A DNA stretch of 43,246 nucleotides from Pedobacter agri PB92 (GTDB taxonomy: Bacteria; Bacteroidota; Bacteroidia; Sphingobacteriales; Sphingobacteriaceae). Positions 35,320 to 43,143 of the stretch are shown piece after piece; the stretch's first letter is position 1; every line of letters begins with the position of its first letter. Location: positions 1-43,246 of the forward strand of contig NZ_AJLG01000014.1 of NCBI RefSeq assembly GCF_000258495.1, read 5' to 3'. Under the pieces are notes generated by a model. The model worked only from the letters and a program-made list of their open reading frames with translations, searched no databases and had not been told where the DNA came from. A program made the translations under genes and the position numbers.

Positions 35320-35997
35320 ATGAGCAAAAGGTTTTTAAAATATACAGCGAGATTTACAATAGGGTTTCTTTCTTTAATCACCTTTTATTTTTTGCTTGCT
35401 TTTACTTTGTCGCGGATTTCAGTTAATAACAAAGCCAGCAATTCAGAAGATATAACTATTTATATCATGACCAACGGTATCCACACTGATATTGTGGTAC
35501 CGTCAAAAAACTCACTGCAAGATTGGACCCGTGAAATAAAATATAGCCATACCTTAGCAGCAGATAGCAGTTACAATTATTTAGCTTTTGGTTGGGGAGA
35601 TAAAAAATTTTATCTGGAAACTCCAGAATTTTCAGATTTAAAAATCAGCACAGCGTTGCGGGCAATTTCTGGTTTAAGCGAGTCTGCAATGCATATAACG
35701 TTTTACAAAACCGTTGTAGAAGATCAGCATTGTAAAAAACTACACATCAGTAAAGCACAATACCAGCAACTGGTTGAGTATATTTCTGCAAGTTTTAGCA
35801 AAGATCAAAACGGAAATTTCATCCATATTAAAACCAGTATTCATTACGATCAAACAGATGCTTTCTATGAAGCTATAGGCAGCTATAGTATACTTAAAAC
35901 CTGCAACACCTGGGCTAATAATGGACTAAAAGCCAGTAACCAAAAGGCTTGCCTTTGGACCATTTTCGATACGCCGATTTTTCAAAAGTATAAATAA
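35320..35997 (+). CDS. TIGR02117/DUF2459-family protein
   Basis: A 225-residue protein with an N-terminal membrane anchor (about 10-32). The family signature includes IYIMTNGIHTDIVVP, YNYLAFGWGDKKFYLETP and the late CNTWANNGLKASN with the conserved Cys. The Cys and His residues suggest a papain-like peptidase or amidase fold, but no activity is established. The protein probably faces the periplasm. It converges with the esterase gene, with only six bases between the stops. Confidence 0.82.
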   Translation: MSKRFLKYTARFTIGFLSLITFYFLLAFTLSRISVNNKASNSEDITIYIMTNGIHTDIVVPSKNSLQDWTREIKYSHTLAADSSYNYLAFGWGDKKFYLETPEFSDLKISTALRAISGLSESAMHITFYKTVVEDQHCKKLHISKAQYQQLVEYISASFSKDQNGNFIHIKTSIHYDQTDAFYEAIGSYSILKTCNTWANNGLKASNQKACLWTIFDTPIFQKYK

Positions 35998-36003
35998 GAA
36001 TTG

Positions 36004-36822
36004 CTAAACTTCAAATGCCCAATCTAAAAACGCAGGCATTACACTTTCCCAGGTCGGCACATCATGTTTTCCACCAACTCTTTCATAATAAAAAACGTTT
36101 TCAGGGCGTTTATAACCCTTTTTTAGCAGTGATTTAACCACATCAATTGTATCATCAATTGAATCGATGATCAGGTTTTTATTGCGATCTGCCTTTTCAT
36201 CTTCAGTACCCGTCATCAACCAGAATTTCATGTCTGATTTCGTTGAAGTAGAATCGATCAAGGCATGCATAATGCGATCTGCATCAGTGTAGCCATCAGC
36301 CAAATCTTTTTTCCGCCACCAAAAAGCACCAGAGAAAACTCCTATCGCATCAAAAACAGAAGGATTATTCCAGGCGATATCAAAGGCAGATAACCCACCT
36401 AATGAGAAACCAGCAAATGCTACTTTACCAGTGATTGGCATCGCGATTTTCTTTTTTACAAAAGGCAACAGTTCTTTAATCACAAAATCAGTATACAAAT
36501 TTGCTTTGGCTCCCCTGCCTTTAAAATCAGGAGCACCCGCTACACCGTATTCCATCAACCGATCTTCTGATGCTTTAATGGCAACAACAATTAACCGGTG
36601 GTTTCTCTTATTATGATGTGCATTCTGAAGGATTTTAGCAAAATCCATTTTGGCTACATCCTGTCCATCATTTAAAAGAAGAAGTTCTATTTTTTCATTA
36701 CCTAAAATGCCTTCAGGTGCATAAATATCTATTTCAACCTCACGCTTTAAATAAGCAGAAGGTATTCTAAAATTGCTGGTGTTAATGTTAACTGATAAAA
36801 TTGTAGTGTAAATCATGTTCAA
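36004..36822 (-). CDS. Esterase, alpha/beta hydrolase fold (PF00756, enterochelin-esterase-like)
   Basis: A 272-residue hydrolase. The nucleophile elbow is GFSLGG with Ser140. Family features are LLLLNDGQDVAKMDF, the AIKASEDRLMEYG stretch, and a late GGKHDVPTWE carrying the catalytic His. It has no signal peptide and is cytoplasmic. It is divergent from the second PF00756-like esterase at 36984, which suggests a shared pathway, perhaps with the ligase cluster behind that gene. A second ATG lies two codons downstream (36816). Confidence 0.85.
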   Translation of the reverse strand: MNMIYTTILSVNINTSNFRIPSAYLKREVEIDIYAPEGILGNEKIELLLLNDGQDVAKMDFAKILQNAHHNKRNHRLIVVAIKASEDRLMEYGVAGAPDFKGRGAKANLYTDFVIKELLPFVKKKIAMPITGKVAFAGFSLGGLSAFDIAWNNPSVFDAIGVFSGAFWWRKKDLADGYTDADRIMHALIDSTSTKSDMKFWLMTGTEDEKADRNKNLIIDSIDDTIDVVKSLLKKGYKRPENVFYYERVGGKHDVPTWESVMPAFLDWAFEV

Positions 36823-36858
36823 ATCCTCATATCGCTCGCCACAGCCTCAAAATTTTTG

Positions 36859-36866
36859 CAAAGGTA
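36859..36866 (-). promoter_or_regulatory. -7 box upstream of the minus-strand esterase
   Basis: TACCTTTG on the minus strand matches TAnnTTTG, 36 bases before the ATG at 36822. No good -33 TTG is present. Confidence 0.4.
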
Positions 36867-36983
36867 CAAATCTTGATAAACTATTAATTATCAGCAGCAG
36901 ATTTTTGCATGATGAGACATTTTAGGAGGATTAGATTCTTTTTATTCAATTTAATATCTATCTTAAAGCATTCAATTTTATAT

Positions 36984-37691
36984 ATGGTTAAAGAAGAACA
37001 TAAAAAGTGGTACAGCCCGAATTTAAGTGCTGAAATCGACATGCTCATCTTTGGTCACGGCGGTATCCCTATTCTGCTGTTCCCAACGAGTATGGGACGA
37101 TATTTCGAAAACAAAGACTTCAAATTAATAGATTCTGTAGAGGGATTTATTAATGAAGGAAAGATCAAGATTTATTGTCCGGATGGCATTGATAAATTAA
37201 GCTGGTACAACAAAAGCATACATCCCGCAGATAGAGTAAAAAATCACATTTGGTACGACAGGTATCTACTGGAGGAAGTTGCACCTTTAGCCAGACACGA
37301 AACCGGGCACAGCAAAATTATTACTGCTGGCTGCAGTTTCGGTGGATACCATGCTGCCAATTTTGCCTTTAGGCACCCCTGGTTGGTGAGTCATATGTTT
37401 AGCATGAGTGGAGCATTTGACATTTCAGGGCAGTTAGACGGTTTTTATAATGATGATGTTTACTTCAATAATCCTGTTGATAACCTGATGAATAACAGCA
37501 ATCCGGAACTTCATTATATGAAAATTGTACTTGGTACAACCGATAGAGATATGTGCAGACCTGACAATGAGCGTTTATCGGGTATTTTGGCCCAGAAAGG
37601 CATTAATCATTGGCTGGACATTCGTCAAAATGCCGATCACGATTGGCCGATTTGGCGGGAAATGTTTCCTAATTATATCGCCCAGCTATAA
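36984..37691 (+). CDS. Esterase, alpha/beta hydrolase fold, linked to the ligase cluster
   Basis: A 235-residue hydrolase of the esterase D/PF00756 group. It begins MVKEEHKKWYSPNLSAEIDML, a start matching related proteins, so the ATG at 36984 is preferred to 36909. The family stretch GHGGIPILLFPTSMGRYFE (24-42) is followed by the nucleophile elbow GCSFGG with Ser118 and the His in NADHDWPIW near the end. It is cytoplasmic by sequence. It precedes the ATP-grasp gene by 98 bases on the same strand and may release or trim the cluster's product; this role is inferred. Confidence 0.8.
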   Translation: MVKEEHKKWYSPNLSAEIDMLIFGHGGIPILLFPTSMGRYFENKDFKLIDSVEGFINEGKIKIYCPDGIDKLSWYNKSIHPADRVKNHIWYDRYLLEEVAPLARHETGHSKIITAGCSFGGYHAANFAFRHPWLVSHMFSMSGAFDISGQLDGFYNDDVYFNNPVDNLMNNSNPELHYMKIVLGTTDRDMCRPDNERLSGILAQKGINHWLDIRQNADHDWPIWREMFPNYIAQL

Positions 37692-37789
37692 ATTACCAGT
37701 TTACAGTAAAACAATTAACTACTAAACTACTTATACAATTAACCGATTAAACGGTTGATGAATTTTACAATAAAACTTAAATAGTATCA

Positions 37790-38887
37790 ATGAAAAAAAT
37801 AGGGATTTTATTTGGCCAGGAGCGCTCTTTTCCTGAAGCCGTTGTAGAGAGAATTAATCAGAAAGCAGAGAAAGGCATTAGCGCTGAAGCAGTTAAAATT
37901 GAGAAGATACTTCAAAACAGTCCATTAGATTACGCGGTAATCATCGACCGTATTTCACAGGATGTTCCTTTTTACCGGGCATCGTTAAAAAATGCTGCCA
38001 TTACCGGAACAGCGGTAATCAACAATCCATTTTGGTGGAGTGCTGATGAAAAGTTTTTTAACAACGCGTTGGCTGAACAAATTGGGGTTCCGGTTCCGAA
38101 AACGGCTTTAATTCCATCACGTCAACATCCAACAGGCACCACCGGCGAATCCTTTTCAAACTTAACCATGCCGTTAAATTGGGATGCGATTTTTGATTAT
38201 GTGGGTTTCCCAGCTTATATGAAACCTTACGATGGCGGAGGATGGAGAGATGTATATAAATTACATGATAAAGAAGATTTCTTTGATAAACATAGCGGAA
38301 CGGAACAACTGGTGATGCTTTTGCAGGAAGAAATAATTTTTGATGAATATTTCAGATGTTACTGTATCGGCGGAAAACATGTTCGTATTATGCAATATGA
38401 GCCACGCAATCCGCACCATTTGCGTTATGCGGTTGATGGCAAAACGCCAGACCCTAAATTGTTGAAAACGGTTGAAGAATATACATTGAAACTATGCCAG
38501 TACCTAGGTTATGATTTCAATACAGTAGAGTTCGCAGTGCGGGATGGCGTGCCTATCGCCATTGATTTCTGCAACCCTGCTCCCGATGCTGATATTAAAA
38601 GTGTTGGTCAGGAAAATTTTGATTGGGTAGTGGAAACAACAGCAAACTATGCCATCGAAAGAGCAAAAGCTCAAAAACCGGGTCAGGATAATTTAACCTG
38701 GGGAGAATACATTAAAGCATCAGTTGCAGGTAAACCACTCATCGCAAAAACCACGGCGCCAACTGCTCCAAAAGCAGCAGCTAAGGTAGAGGCGCCTAAA
38801 GCAAAAGTTGAAAAAGCACCTGCAAAACCAAAAGCTGAACCGAAAACAGAAACCAAACCAGTTGCGAAGAAAAAGCCAATAAAATAA
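37790..38887 (+). CDS. RimK-like ATP-grasp ligase with K/A/P-rich tail
   Basis: A 365-residue ATP-grasp enzyme, the class that joins a carboxylate to an amine through an acylphosphate. The N-terminal lobe starts MKKIGILFGQERSFPEA. The ATP-binding segment is FPAYMKPYDGGGWRDVYKL, with the Lys and Gly-rich loop; the metal-binding region is VEFAVRDG...IDFCNPAPD. From about residue 318 a tail rich in Lys, Ala, Pro and Thr follows (PKAEPKTETKPVAKKKP). It could anchor the enzyme to partners or nucleic acid. First ligase of the cluster; the next gene starts 28 bases on. Confidence 0.85.
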   Translation: MKKIGILFGQERSFPEAVVERINQKAEKGISAEAVKIEKILQNSPLDYAVIIDRISQDVPFYRASLKNAAITGTAVINNPFWWSADEKFFNNALAEQIGVPVPKTALIPSRQHPTGTTGESFSNLTMPLNWDAIFDYVGFPAYMKPYDGGGWRDVYKLHDKEDFFDKHSGTEQLVMLLQEEIIFDEYFRCYCIGGKHVRIMQYEPRNPHHLRYAVDGKTPDPKLLKTVEEYTLKLCQYLGYDFNTVEFAVRDGVPIAIDFCNPAPDADIKSVGQENFDWVVETTANYAIERAKAQKPGQDNLTWGEYIKASVAGKPLIAKTTAPTAPKAAAKVEAPKAKVEKAPAKPKAEPKTETKPVAKKKPIK

Positions 38888-38915
38888 AAAGGGATAATAA
38901 CCAAATATTACTAGA

Positions 38916-40016
38916 ATGAATGAATTCACGCTTGGCATAGAGGAAGAGTACATGGTAATTGATCCCGTTACCAGGGAACTTACCTCGCATGACCAAAAAA
39001 TTGTAGAGGCCGCACAAAAAATCCATAAAGACCAGGTTAAAGCAGAGATGCACCAGGCCGTTGTAGAGGTAGGTACAGGCATTTGCAAAACCACAGAAGA
39101 GGCCCGTAAAGAAATTTCTCAGTTGAGATATACGGTTTCTCAGCTTGCAGGAGAGCAAGGTTTAAGAATCGGCGCAGCCGGAACACACCCATTTTCACAT
39201 TGGGAAAAACAGTTAATTACAGAACATCCCCGTTATAATGAAATTGTAAACGAGTTGCAGGAGGCAGCTCGTTCAAACTTAATTTTCGGCTTACACGTAC
39301 ACGTTGGTTTCCAATCACGTGAATTGGCCATACACATCGCCAATCAGGTTAGGTATTTCTTGCCACACGTTTTTGCTTTATCAACCAATTCTCCTTTCTG
39401 GGAATCGCGAAATACGGGTTATAAATCTTTCAGAACTAAGATTTTTGATAAGTTTCCACGTACTGGAATTCCTGATATTTTTAATAGCATTGAAGATTAC
39501 GACAACTATGTAAAATTGCTCATCAAAACCAATTGCATGGATAATGCAAAGAAAATTTGGTGGGATATTCGCGTACACCCCTTCTTCGACACCGTTGAGT
39601 TCCGCATTTGCGATTGCCCAATGCTTATCGATGAAACAATGGCCTTCACAGCACTATTCCAGGCGCTGTGTGCAAAATTATATAAACTTCGTTTGCAAAA
39701 TATGGAATTCATCAGTTATTCCAGAGCCTTAATTAATGAAAACAAATGGCGTGCTGCCCGATACGGAATTGATGGAAATTTAATCGATTTCGGAAAAGAA
39801 ATGGAAGTGAATTGCAGAAACCTGATTTTAGAATTACTTGATTTCGTGGATGATGTTGTTGATGATTTGGGTTGCCGAAACGATTTAAATTACGTCCATA
39901 AGATATTGGAGCATGGCACCGGTGCAGACAGACAGTTGGCAGTTTACCAACAAACTGGTAACTTTGAATCGGTAGTAGACTACATTACTACTCAAACACT
40001 TATAGGCGCAAAGTAA
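38916..40016 (+). CDS. Carboxylate-amine ligase, YbdK/GCS2 type
   Basis: A 366-residue ligase of the glutamate-cysteine-ligase-2 family, glutamine-synthetase fold. Family motifs are TLGIEEEYMVIDP (residues 5-17), VEVGTGICKTTEEA, GAAGTHPFSHW, FGLHVHVGFQ and a late RTGIPDIF. Acidic and His residues in the first and fourth bind Mg-ATP. YbdK-type members form gamma-glutamyl-like amide bonds, and several have weak Glu-Cys ligase activity. Here the neighbours suggest a dedicated metabolite. The amidotransferase gene begins eight bases after its stop. Confidence 0.9.
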   Translation: MNEFTLGIEEEYMVIDPVTRELTSHDQKIVEAAQKIHKDQVKAEMHQAVVEVGTGICKTTEEARKEISQLRYTVSQLAGEQGLRIGAAGTHPFSHWEKQLITEHPRYNEIVNELQEAARSNLIFGLHVHVGFQSRELAIHIANQVRYFLPHVFALSTNSPFWESRNTGYKSFRTKIFDKFPRTGIPDIFNSIEDYDNYVKLLIKTNCMDNAKKIWWDIRVHPFFDTVEFRICDCPMLIDETMAFTALFQALCAKLYKLRLQNMEFISYSRALINENKWRAARYGIDGNLIDFGKEMEVNCRNLILELLDFVDDVVDDLGCRNDLNYVHKILEHGTGADRQLAVYQQTGNFESVVDYITTQTLIGAK

Positions 40017-40024
40017 TTTTTATC

Positions 40025-40852
40025 ATGGATAAAAGAGGTTTAAAGGTCGCCGTTATTGATATGAATAACGGCGCACCTAATCAGGGTATGCGGGGAATTC
40101 AGGAAATTTTATCCCGGTTTAAAAACGACAATAACATCAACCTTTCTTTCGATATTTTCGATCTAAGGCAAAAAGGCGAAATACCTGGCATTGAGTACGA
40201 TGCCTATATCTCGAGCGGCGGCCCAGGCAGCCCGGTTGAAAGTGAGGGAGAAAAGTGGGAGAATGATTTTTTTAATTTATTGGATCAGATTGAGGCCTTC
40301 AATAGTGCAAACAGCGATCAAAAGAAATATGCATTTTTAATTTGCCATTCATTTCAGCTGGCTTGTAGAAAATATGCTTTAGGAAATGTTACCGAAAGGC
40401 GCTCAAATGCGTTTGGCATTTTCCCGATCACCTTAACGGATGATGGCGAAAAGGATGAAATTTTTAGCGGCATCACTAATCCATTTTTCTCTGTTGATAG
40501 CAGAGACTGGCAGGTAATAGAGCCTGATTTTGCTGCGTTCGATGCGAAAGGCGCTAAACTTTTAGCTATAGAAAAAGAGCGCAAGCACGTTAATTTAGAA
40601 CGGTGTATGATGTCTATCCGTTTCTCTAATGAAATTATCGGCACACAGTTTCACCCGGAAGCCGATCCTGTTGGCATGAAAATGTATTTGCTTCAGGATG
40701 AAAAAAAGAAAGCCATTGTCGATTTACATGGAGAGCAGAAATATTTAGATATGCTCAATAGTTTAGATGATCCGGCAAGAATTGTATTAACGCAAAGTGT
40801 TATTCTTCCCAATTTTTTAAGCAAAGCGATAGGAAATTTGCAGGAGGCATAA
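40025..40852 (+). CDS. Class I glutamine amidotransferase-like protein
   Basis: A 275-residue protein with the class I glutaminase fold. GGPGSP (residues 65-70) forms the oxyanion loop, the nucleophile is Cys108 in LICHSFQ, and His210/Glu212 in QFHPEAD complete the triad. The Cys context (C-H-S-F-Q) lacks the usual G-x-C-x-G-H-Q. It may supply ammonia to one of the neighbouring ligases, or act as a hydrolase on the product. The start is eight bases after the GCS2-type stop. Confidence 0.82.
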   Translation: MDKRGLKVAVIDMNNGAPNQGMRGIQEILSRFKNDNNINLSFDIFDLRQKGEIPGIEYDAYISSGGPGSPVESEGEKWENDFFNLLDQIEAFNSANSDQKKYAFLICHSFQLACRKYALGNVTERRSNAFGIFPITLTDDGEKDEIFSGITNPFFSVDSRDWQVIEPDFAAFDAKGAKLLAIEKERKHVNLERCMMSIRFSNEIIGTQFHPEADPVGMKMYLLQDEKKKAIVDLHGEQKYLDMLNSLDDPARIVLTQSVILPNFLSKAIGNLQEA

Positions 40853-40867
40853 TCACTAATCAGCTAT

Positions 40868-40890
40868 CATTGCGACGCACGAAGCAATCT
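40868..40890. repeat. Copy of a dispersed ATTGCG...GCAATC intergenic repeat
   Basis: ATTGC (40869-40873) and GCAAT (40884-40888) bracket GACGCACGAA. The word resembles the short palindromic repeats found between genes in many bacteria of this group. It lies in the 114-base gap between the amidotransferase and the second ATP-grasp gene. Assignment is from memory of similar words, not from a search. Confidence 0.5.
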
Positions 40891-40966
40891 TAAAGCTAAT
40901 CAACTTATAGTGTAAAATTGCATCATACCAATCAATGGCTTGGCTGTTCAACAAAATATTCAAATT

Positions 40967-42154
40967 ATGATACCCGCTCAACGTCAAAAATATAACCAGC
41001 AATTTACCCAGGAAAAGTATAAAAATTTCATGCTTGAGCTTGAAAAAGGATATCCTGAAATTCCTTTTCGCGTAGCAGAAACACCTGTGTTTGTAACAAA
41101 AGCACTGAAGGAAAAACTGATTGCCGCGGGCGAAGAAATCATAAATTTAATTAAGCAGCCAAATTTCAAGGAATTGACACAAAAATCAATTCCAGCTGAC
41201 TGGAATGTACCAAACGAGAATGAGCAACCACATTTTTTAACCTTCGATTTCGGCATCTGCAAAAACGAAGCAGGTAAGTTAACCCCAATGCTTATCGAGA
41301 TGCAGGGGTTTCCATCACTTTATGGTTTCCAGATTCATCTATCAAATACTTTCAGGAAGTGTTTTGAGATTGATCATTCAACCAATCATTTCTTAAATGG
41401 TTTTGACGAGGAGCAATACATCAAACTATTTAAAGAAGTTATTATAGGTAAACATCAGCCACATGAAGTGGCTTTGATGGATGTTGATGCCCCAAATCAG
41501 AAAACAGCTATCGACTTTTTTGTCACACAGAAAATGCTGGGCATTAAAATTCTGGCGCTTGAAGACATTAAGCAAGTTGGCAAACAATTATTCTATGAAG
41601 AAGATGGCCAGCAGATTCAATTGAAGCGGATTTATAATCGTTTAATTTTTGATGAAGTTGCTGGAAATAGTGACATTTTTAAAGACAGCTTCGATCCGCG
41701 GGAAGAATTAGATATTGAATGGGTCACCCATCCCAACTGGTTTTACCGAATCAGCAAATACACCATGCCATTTTTAAACAGTGAATTCGTTCCGGAAACC
41801 CGCTTTCTAGATCAGGTTGAAAGTGTTCCTGCAGATTTGGAAAACTATGTTTTGAAACCACTTTTCTCCTTTGCTGGTATGGGCGTAATTATTGATGTTA
41901 CTGAAGCAGATATCAATAAAATTCCTGATCCTGAAAACTGGATTTTACAGCGAAAAGTAAACTACGAGCCAGCAGTACAATCGCCCGATGGTGGTGTAAA
42001 GGCGGAAATCAGGATGATGTATTTGTGGCCGGATGGCGGCGAACCGCAACTTTGTATCAATTTAGCAAGATTAAGTCGGGGAAAAATGATAGGTGTTCGT
42101 TATAATGCAGATTTTGATTGGGTAGGTGGAACGGTTGGCTTTATGGAGGAATAA
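40967..42154 (+). CDS. ATP-grasp-like ligase
   Basis: A 395-residue protein, start chosen at the ATG (MIPAQRQKYNQQFTQEK) rather than the TTG at 40940. Residues ~85-110 (LTFDFGICKNEAGK...LIEMQGFPS) and the late KPLFSFAGMGVIIDV (Lys plus Gly-rich ATP loop) suggest the ATP-grasp fold, as does NWILQRKVNYEP followed by EIRMMYLWPDGG and CINLARLSRG. The closest named relative I can offer is the ATP-grasp/glutathionylspermidine-synthase-like group; this is inferential. It ends the ligase cluster. Confidence 0.7.
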   Translation: MIPAQRQKYNQQFTQEKYKNFMLELEKGYPEIPFRVAETPVFVTKALKEKLIAAGEEIINLIKQPNFKELTQKSIPADWNVPNENEQPHFLTFDFGICKNEAGKLTPMLIEMQGFPSLYGFQIHLSNTFRKCFEIDHSTNHFLNGFDEEQYIKLFKEVIIGKHQPHEVALMDVDAPNQKTAIDFFVTQKMLGIKILALEDIKQVGKQLFYEEDGQQIQLKRIYNRLIFDEVAGNSDIFKDSFDPREELDIEWVTHPNWFYRISKYTMPFLNSEFVPETRFLDQVESVPADLENYVLKPLFSFAGMGVIIDVTEADINKIPDPENWILQRKVNYEPAVQSPDGGVKAEIRMMYLWPDGGEPQLCINLARLSRGKMIGVRYNADFDWVGGTVGFMEE

Positions 42155-42195
42155 CCTTTTTACATTCTGCTGAATTCAAAACCGCAAAATCAGCT

Positions 42196-42203
42196 TATAT
42201 TTG
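42196..42203 (+). promoter_or_regulatory. -7 box of the FeoB-associated gene
   Basis: TATATTTG, an exact TAnnTTTG match, four bases before the ATG at 42208. A leaderless transcript is predicted. No -33 TTG is seen. Confidence 0.45.
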
Positions 42204-42207
42204 TTTC

Positions 42208-42366
42208 ATGGATACGCAAACGATTTTAGTCTTTTTACTTTTTGCGGTTGCATTGGTATATGTTGGCCGTTTGGTTTACAAATCTCTACAGGTTAAAAAA
42301 GATGGCTGCGGTGGCAATTGCAAATGTGGCGTCGATTTTTCTGATATTAAGCCTACTAAAAAGTAA
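42208..42366 (+). CDS. FeoB-associated Cys-rich membrane protein
   Basis: A 52-residue protein starting MDTQTILVFLLFAVALVYVG. One membrane segment (about 5-24) is followed by a basic turn and the Cys cluster GCGGNCKCGV, three Cys in 6 residues. This is the typical layout of the FeoB_associated family (PF12669), which usually lies next to ferrous iron transporters. No feoB is in the window. An in-frame start further up (42118) overlaps the ATP-grasp gene and is rejected. Confidence 0.75.
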   Translation: MDTQTILVFLLFAVALVYVGRLVYKSLQVKKDGCGGNCKCGVDFSDIKPTKK

Positions 42367-42378
42367 TCGTTCTCTTTT

Positions 42379-42969
42379 ATGATTGATCAGTTTAAAAATT
42401 ACCTTAAAGAAAAAATACAAATAACTGATGAACAATTCGACAGCATTTCTACGGATTTAAAGATAAAGAAGTTTGATAAAAACGAAATCATTCAATATAC
42501 CGGCGACATTACTAAACACGGTTTCTTTGTTTGCAAGGGTTTACTGCGGGCATATTCTATTGATTCAAAAGGCAAAGAACACATATTACAGTTTGCCCCA
42601 GAAAACTGGCTGATTTCCGATCGGAATAGTATGAATAATGAAGCATCCGTATTTTTTATTGATGCCATCGAAGCGACAGAAGTCATCATTATGCCAAATG
42701 ATTTTATGGAACAGGCAGCCATACAGGTTCCGTGTTTACAGCCCATGCACACCAGATTGCTAAATAATTCTATCCGCTTCATGCAGAAGAGGATTAACAT
42801 GCTTTTAAGCGCAACTGCCGAGGAACGTTATCTCGATTTCATCAAGTTATATCCAAACCTCACCTTACGGGTTCCGCAATGGATGATCGCTTCTTATTTA
42901 GGTATTACACCAGAATCGCTTAGCCGGGTAAGAAAAGAGTTAGCCAATAAACACTTCAGGCCTTCGTAA
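42379..42969 (+). CDS. Crp/Fnr-family transcriptional regulator
   Basis: A 196-residue regulator. Residues ~25-115 form a cyclic-nucleotide-binding-like barrel (IQYTGDITKHGFFVCKGLL...), without the Cys set of an Fnr-type iron-sulfur sensor. The C-terminal helix-turn-helix is RVPQWMIASYLGITPESLSR (about 162-181), ending near ELANKHFRPS. It starts 12 bases after the FeoB-associated stop. It might control that gene or neighbours; the signal is unknown. Confidence 0.88.
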   Translation: MIDQFKNYLKEKIQITDEQFDSISTDLKIKKFDKNEIIQYTGDITKHGFFVCKGLLRAYSIDSKGKEHILQFAPENWLISDRNSMNNEASVFFIDAIEATEVIIMPNDFMEQAAIQVPCLQPMHTRLLNNSIRFMQKRINMLLSATAEERYLDFIKLYPNLTLRVPQWMIASYLGITPESLSRVRKELANKHFRPS

Positions 42970-43017
42970 ATTTAAATCAGTTAATTTTGAATGATTGAAT
43001 GACTAATCGAAATCCTA

Positions 43018-43060
43018 TTCTCTCATCCACTAATTTGCTAATTCTCTCATTCACTAATTT
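43018..43060. repeat. Two direct repeats of about 19 bases
   Basis: TTCTCTCAT-C/T-CACTAATTT occurs at 43018-43036 and 43042-43060 with a 24-base period and one substitution. The flanks contain GATTGAATGACTAAT, a related inverted word. No function evident. Confidence 0.5.
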
Positions 43061-43099
43061 TAATTACCATACATCAATTTCAAGCCAAAATCCTTGCTG

Positions 43100-43107
43100 T
43101 ACTTTTG
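43100..43107 (+). promoter_or_regulatory. -7 box upstream of the YceI gene
   Basis: TACTTTTG matches TAnnTTTG and lies 36 bases before the ATG at 43144. No good -33 TTG at the expected distance. Confidence 0.4.
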
Positions 43108-43143
43108 TGTTGTAAATATTAAACATCTCAAAAACAAAAAGAT

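Noticed and set aside
38683..39158. Three overlapping minus-strand frames with Phe/Cys-rich sequence
   Set aside because: They arise from the reverse complement of the K/A/P-rich tail and the start of the GCS2-type gene; composition is extreme and there is no promoter.
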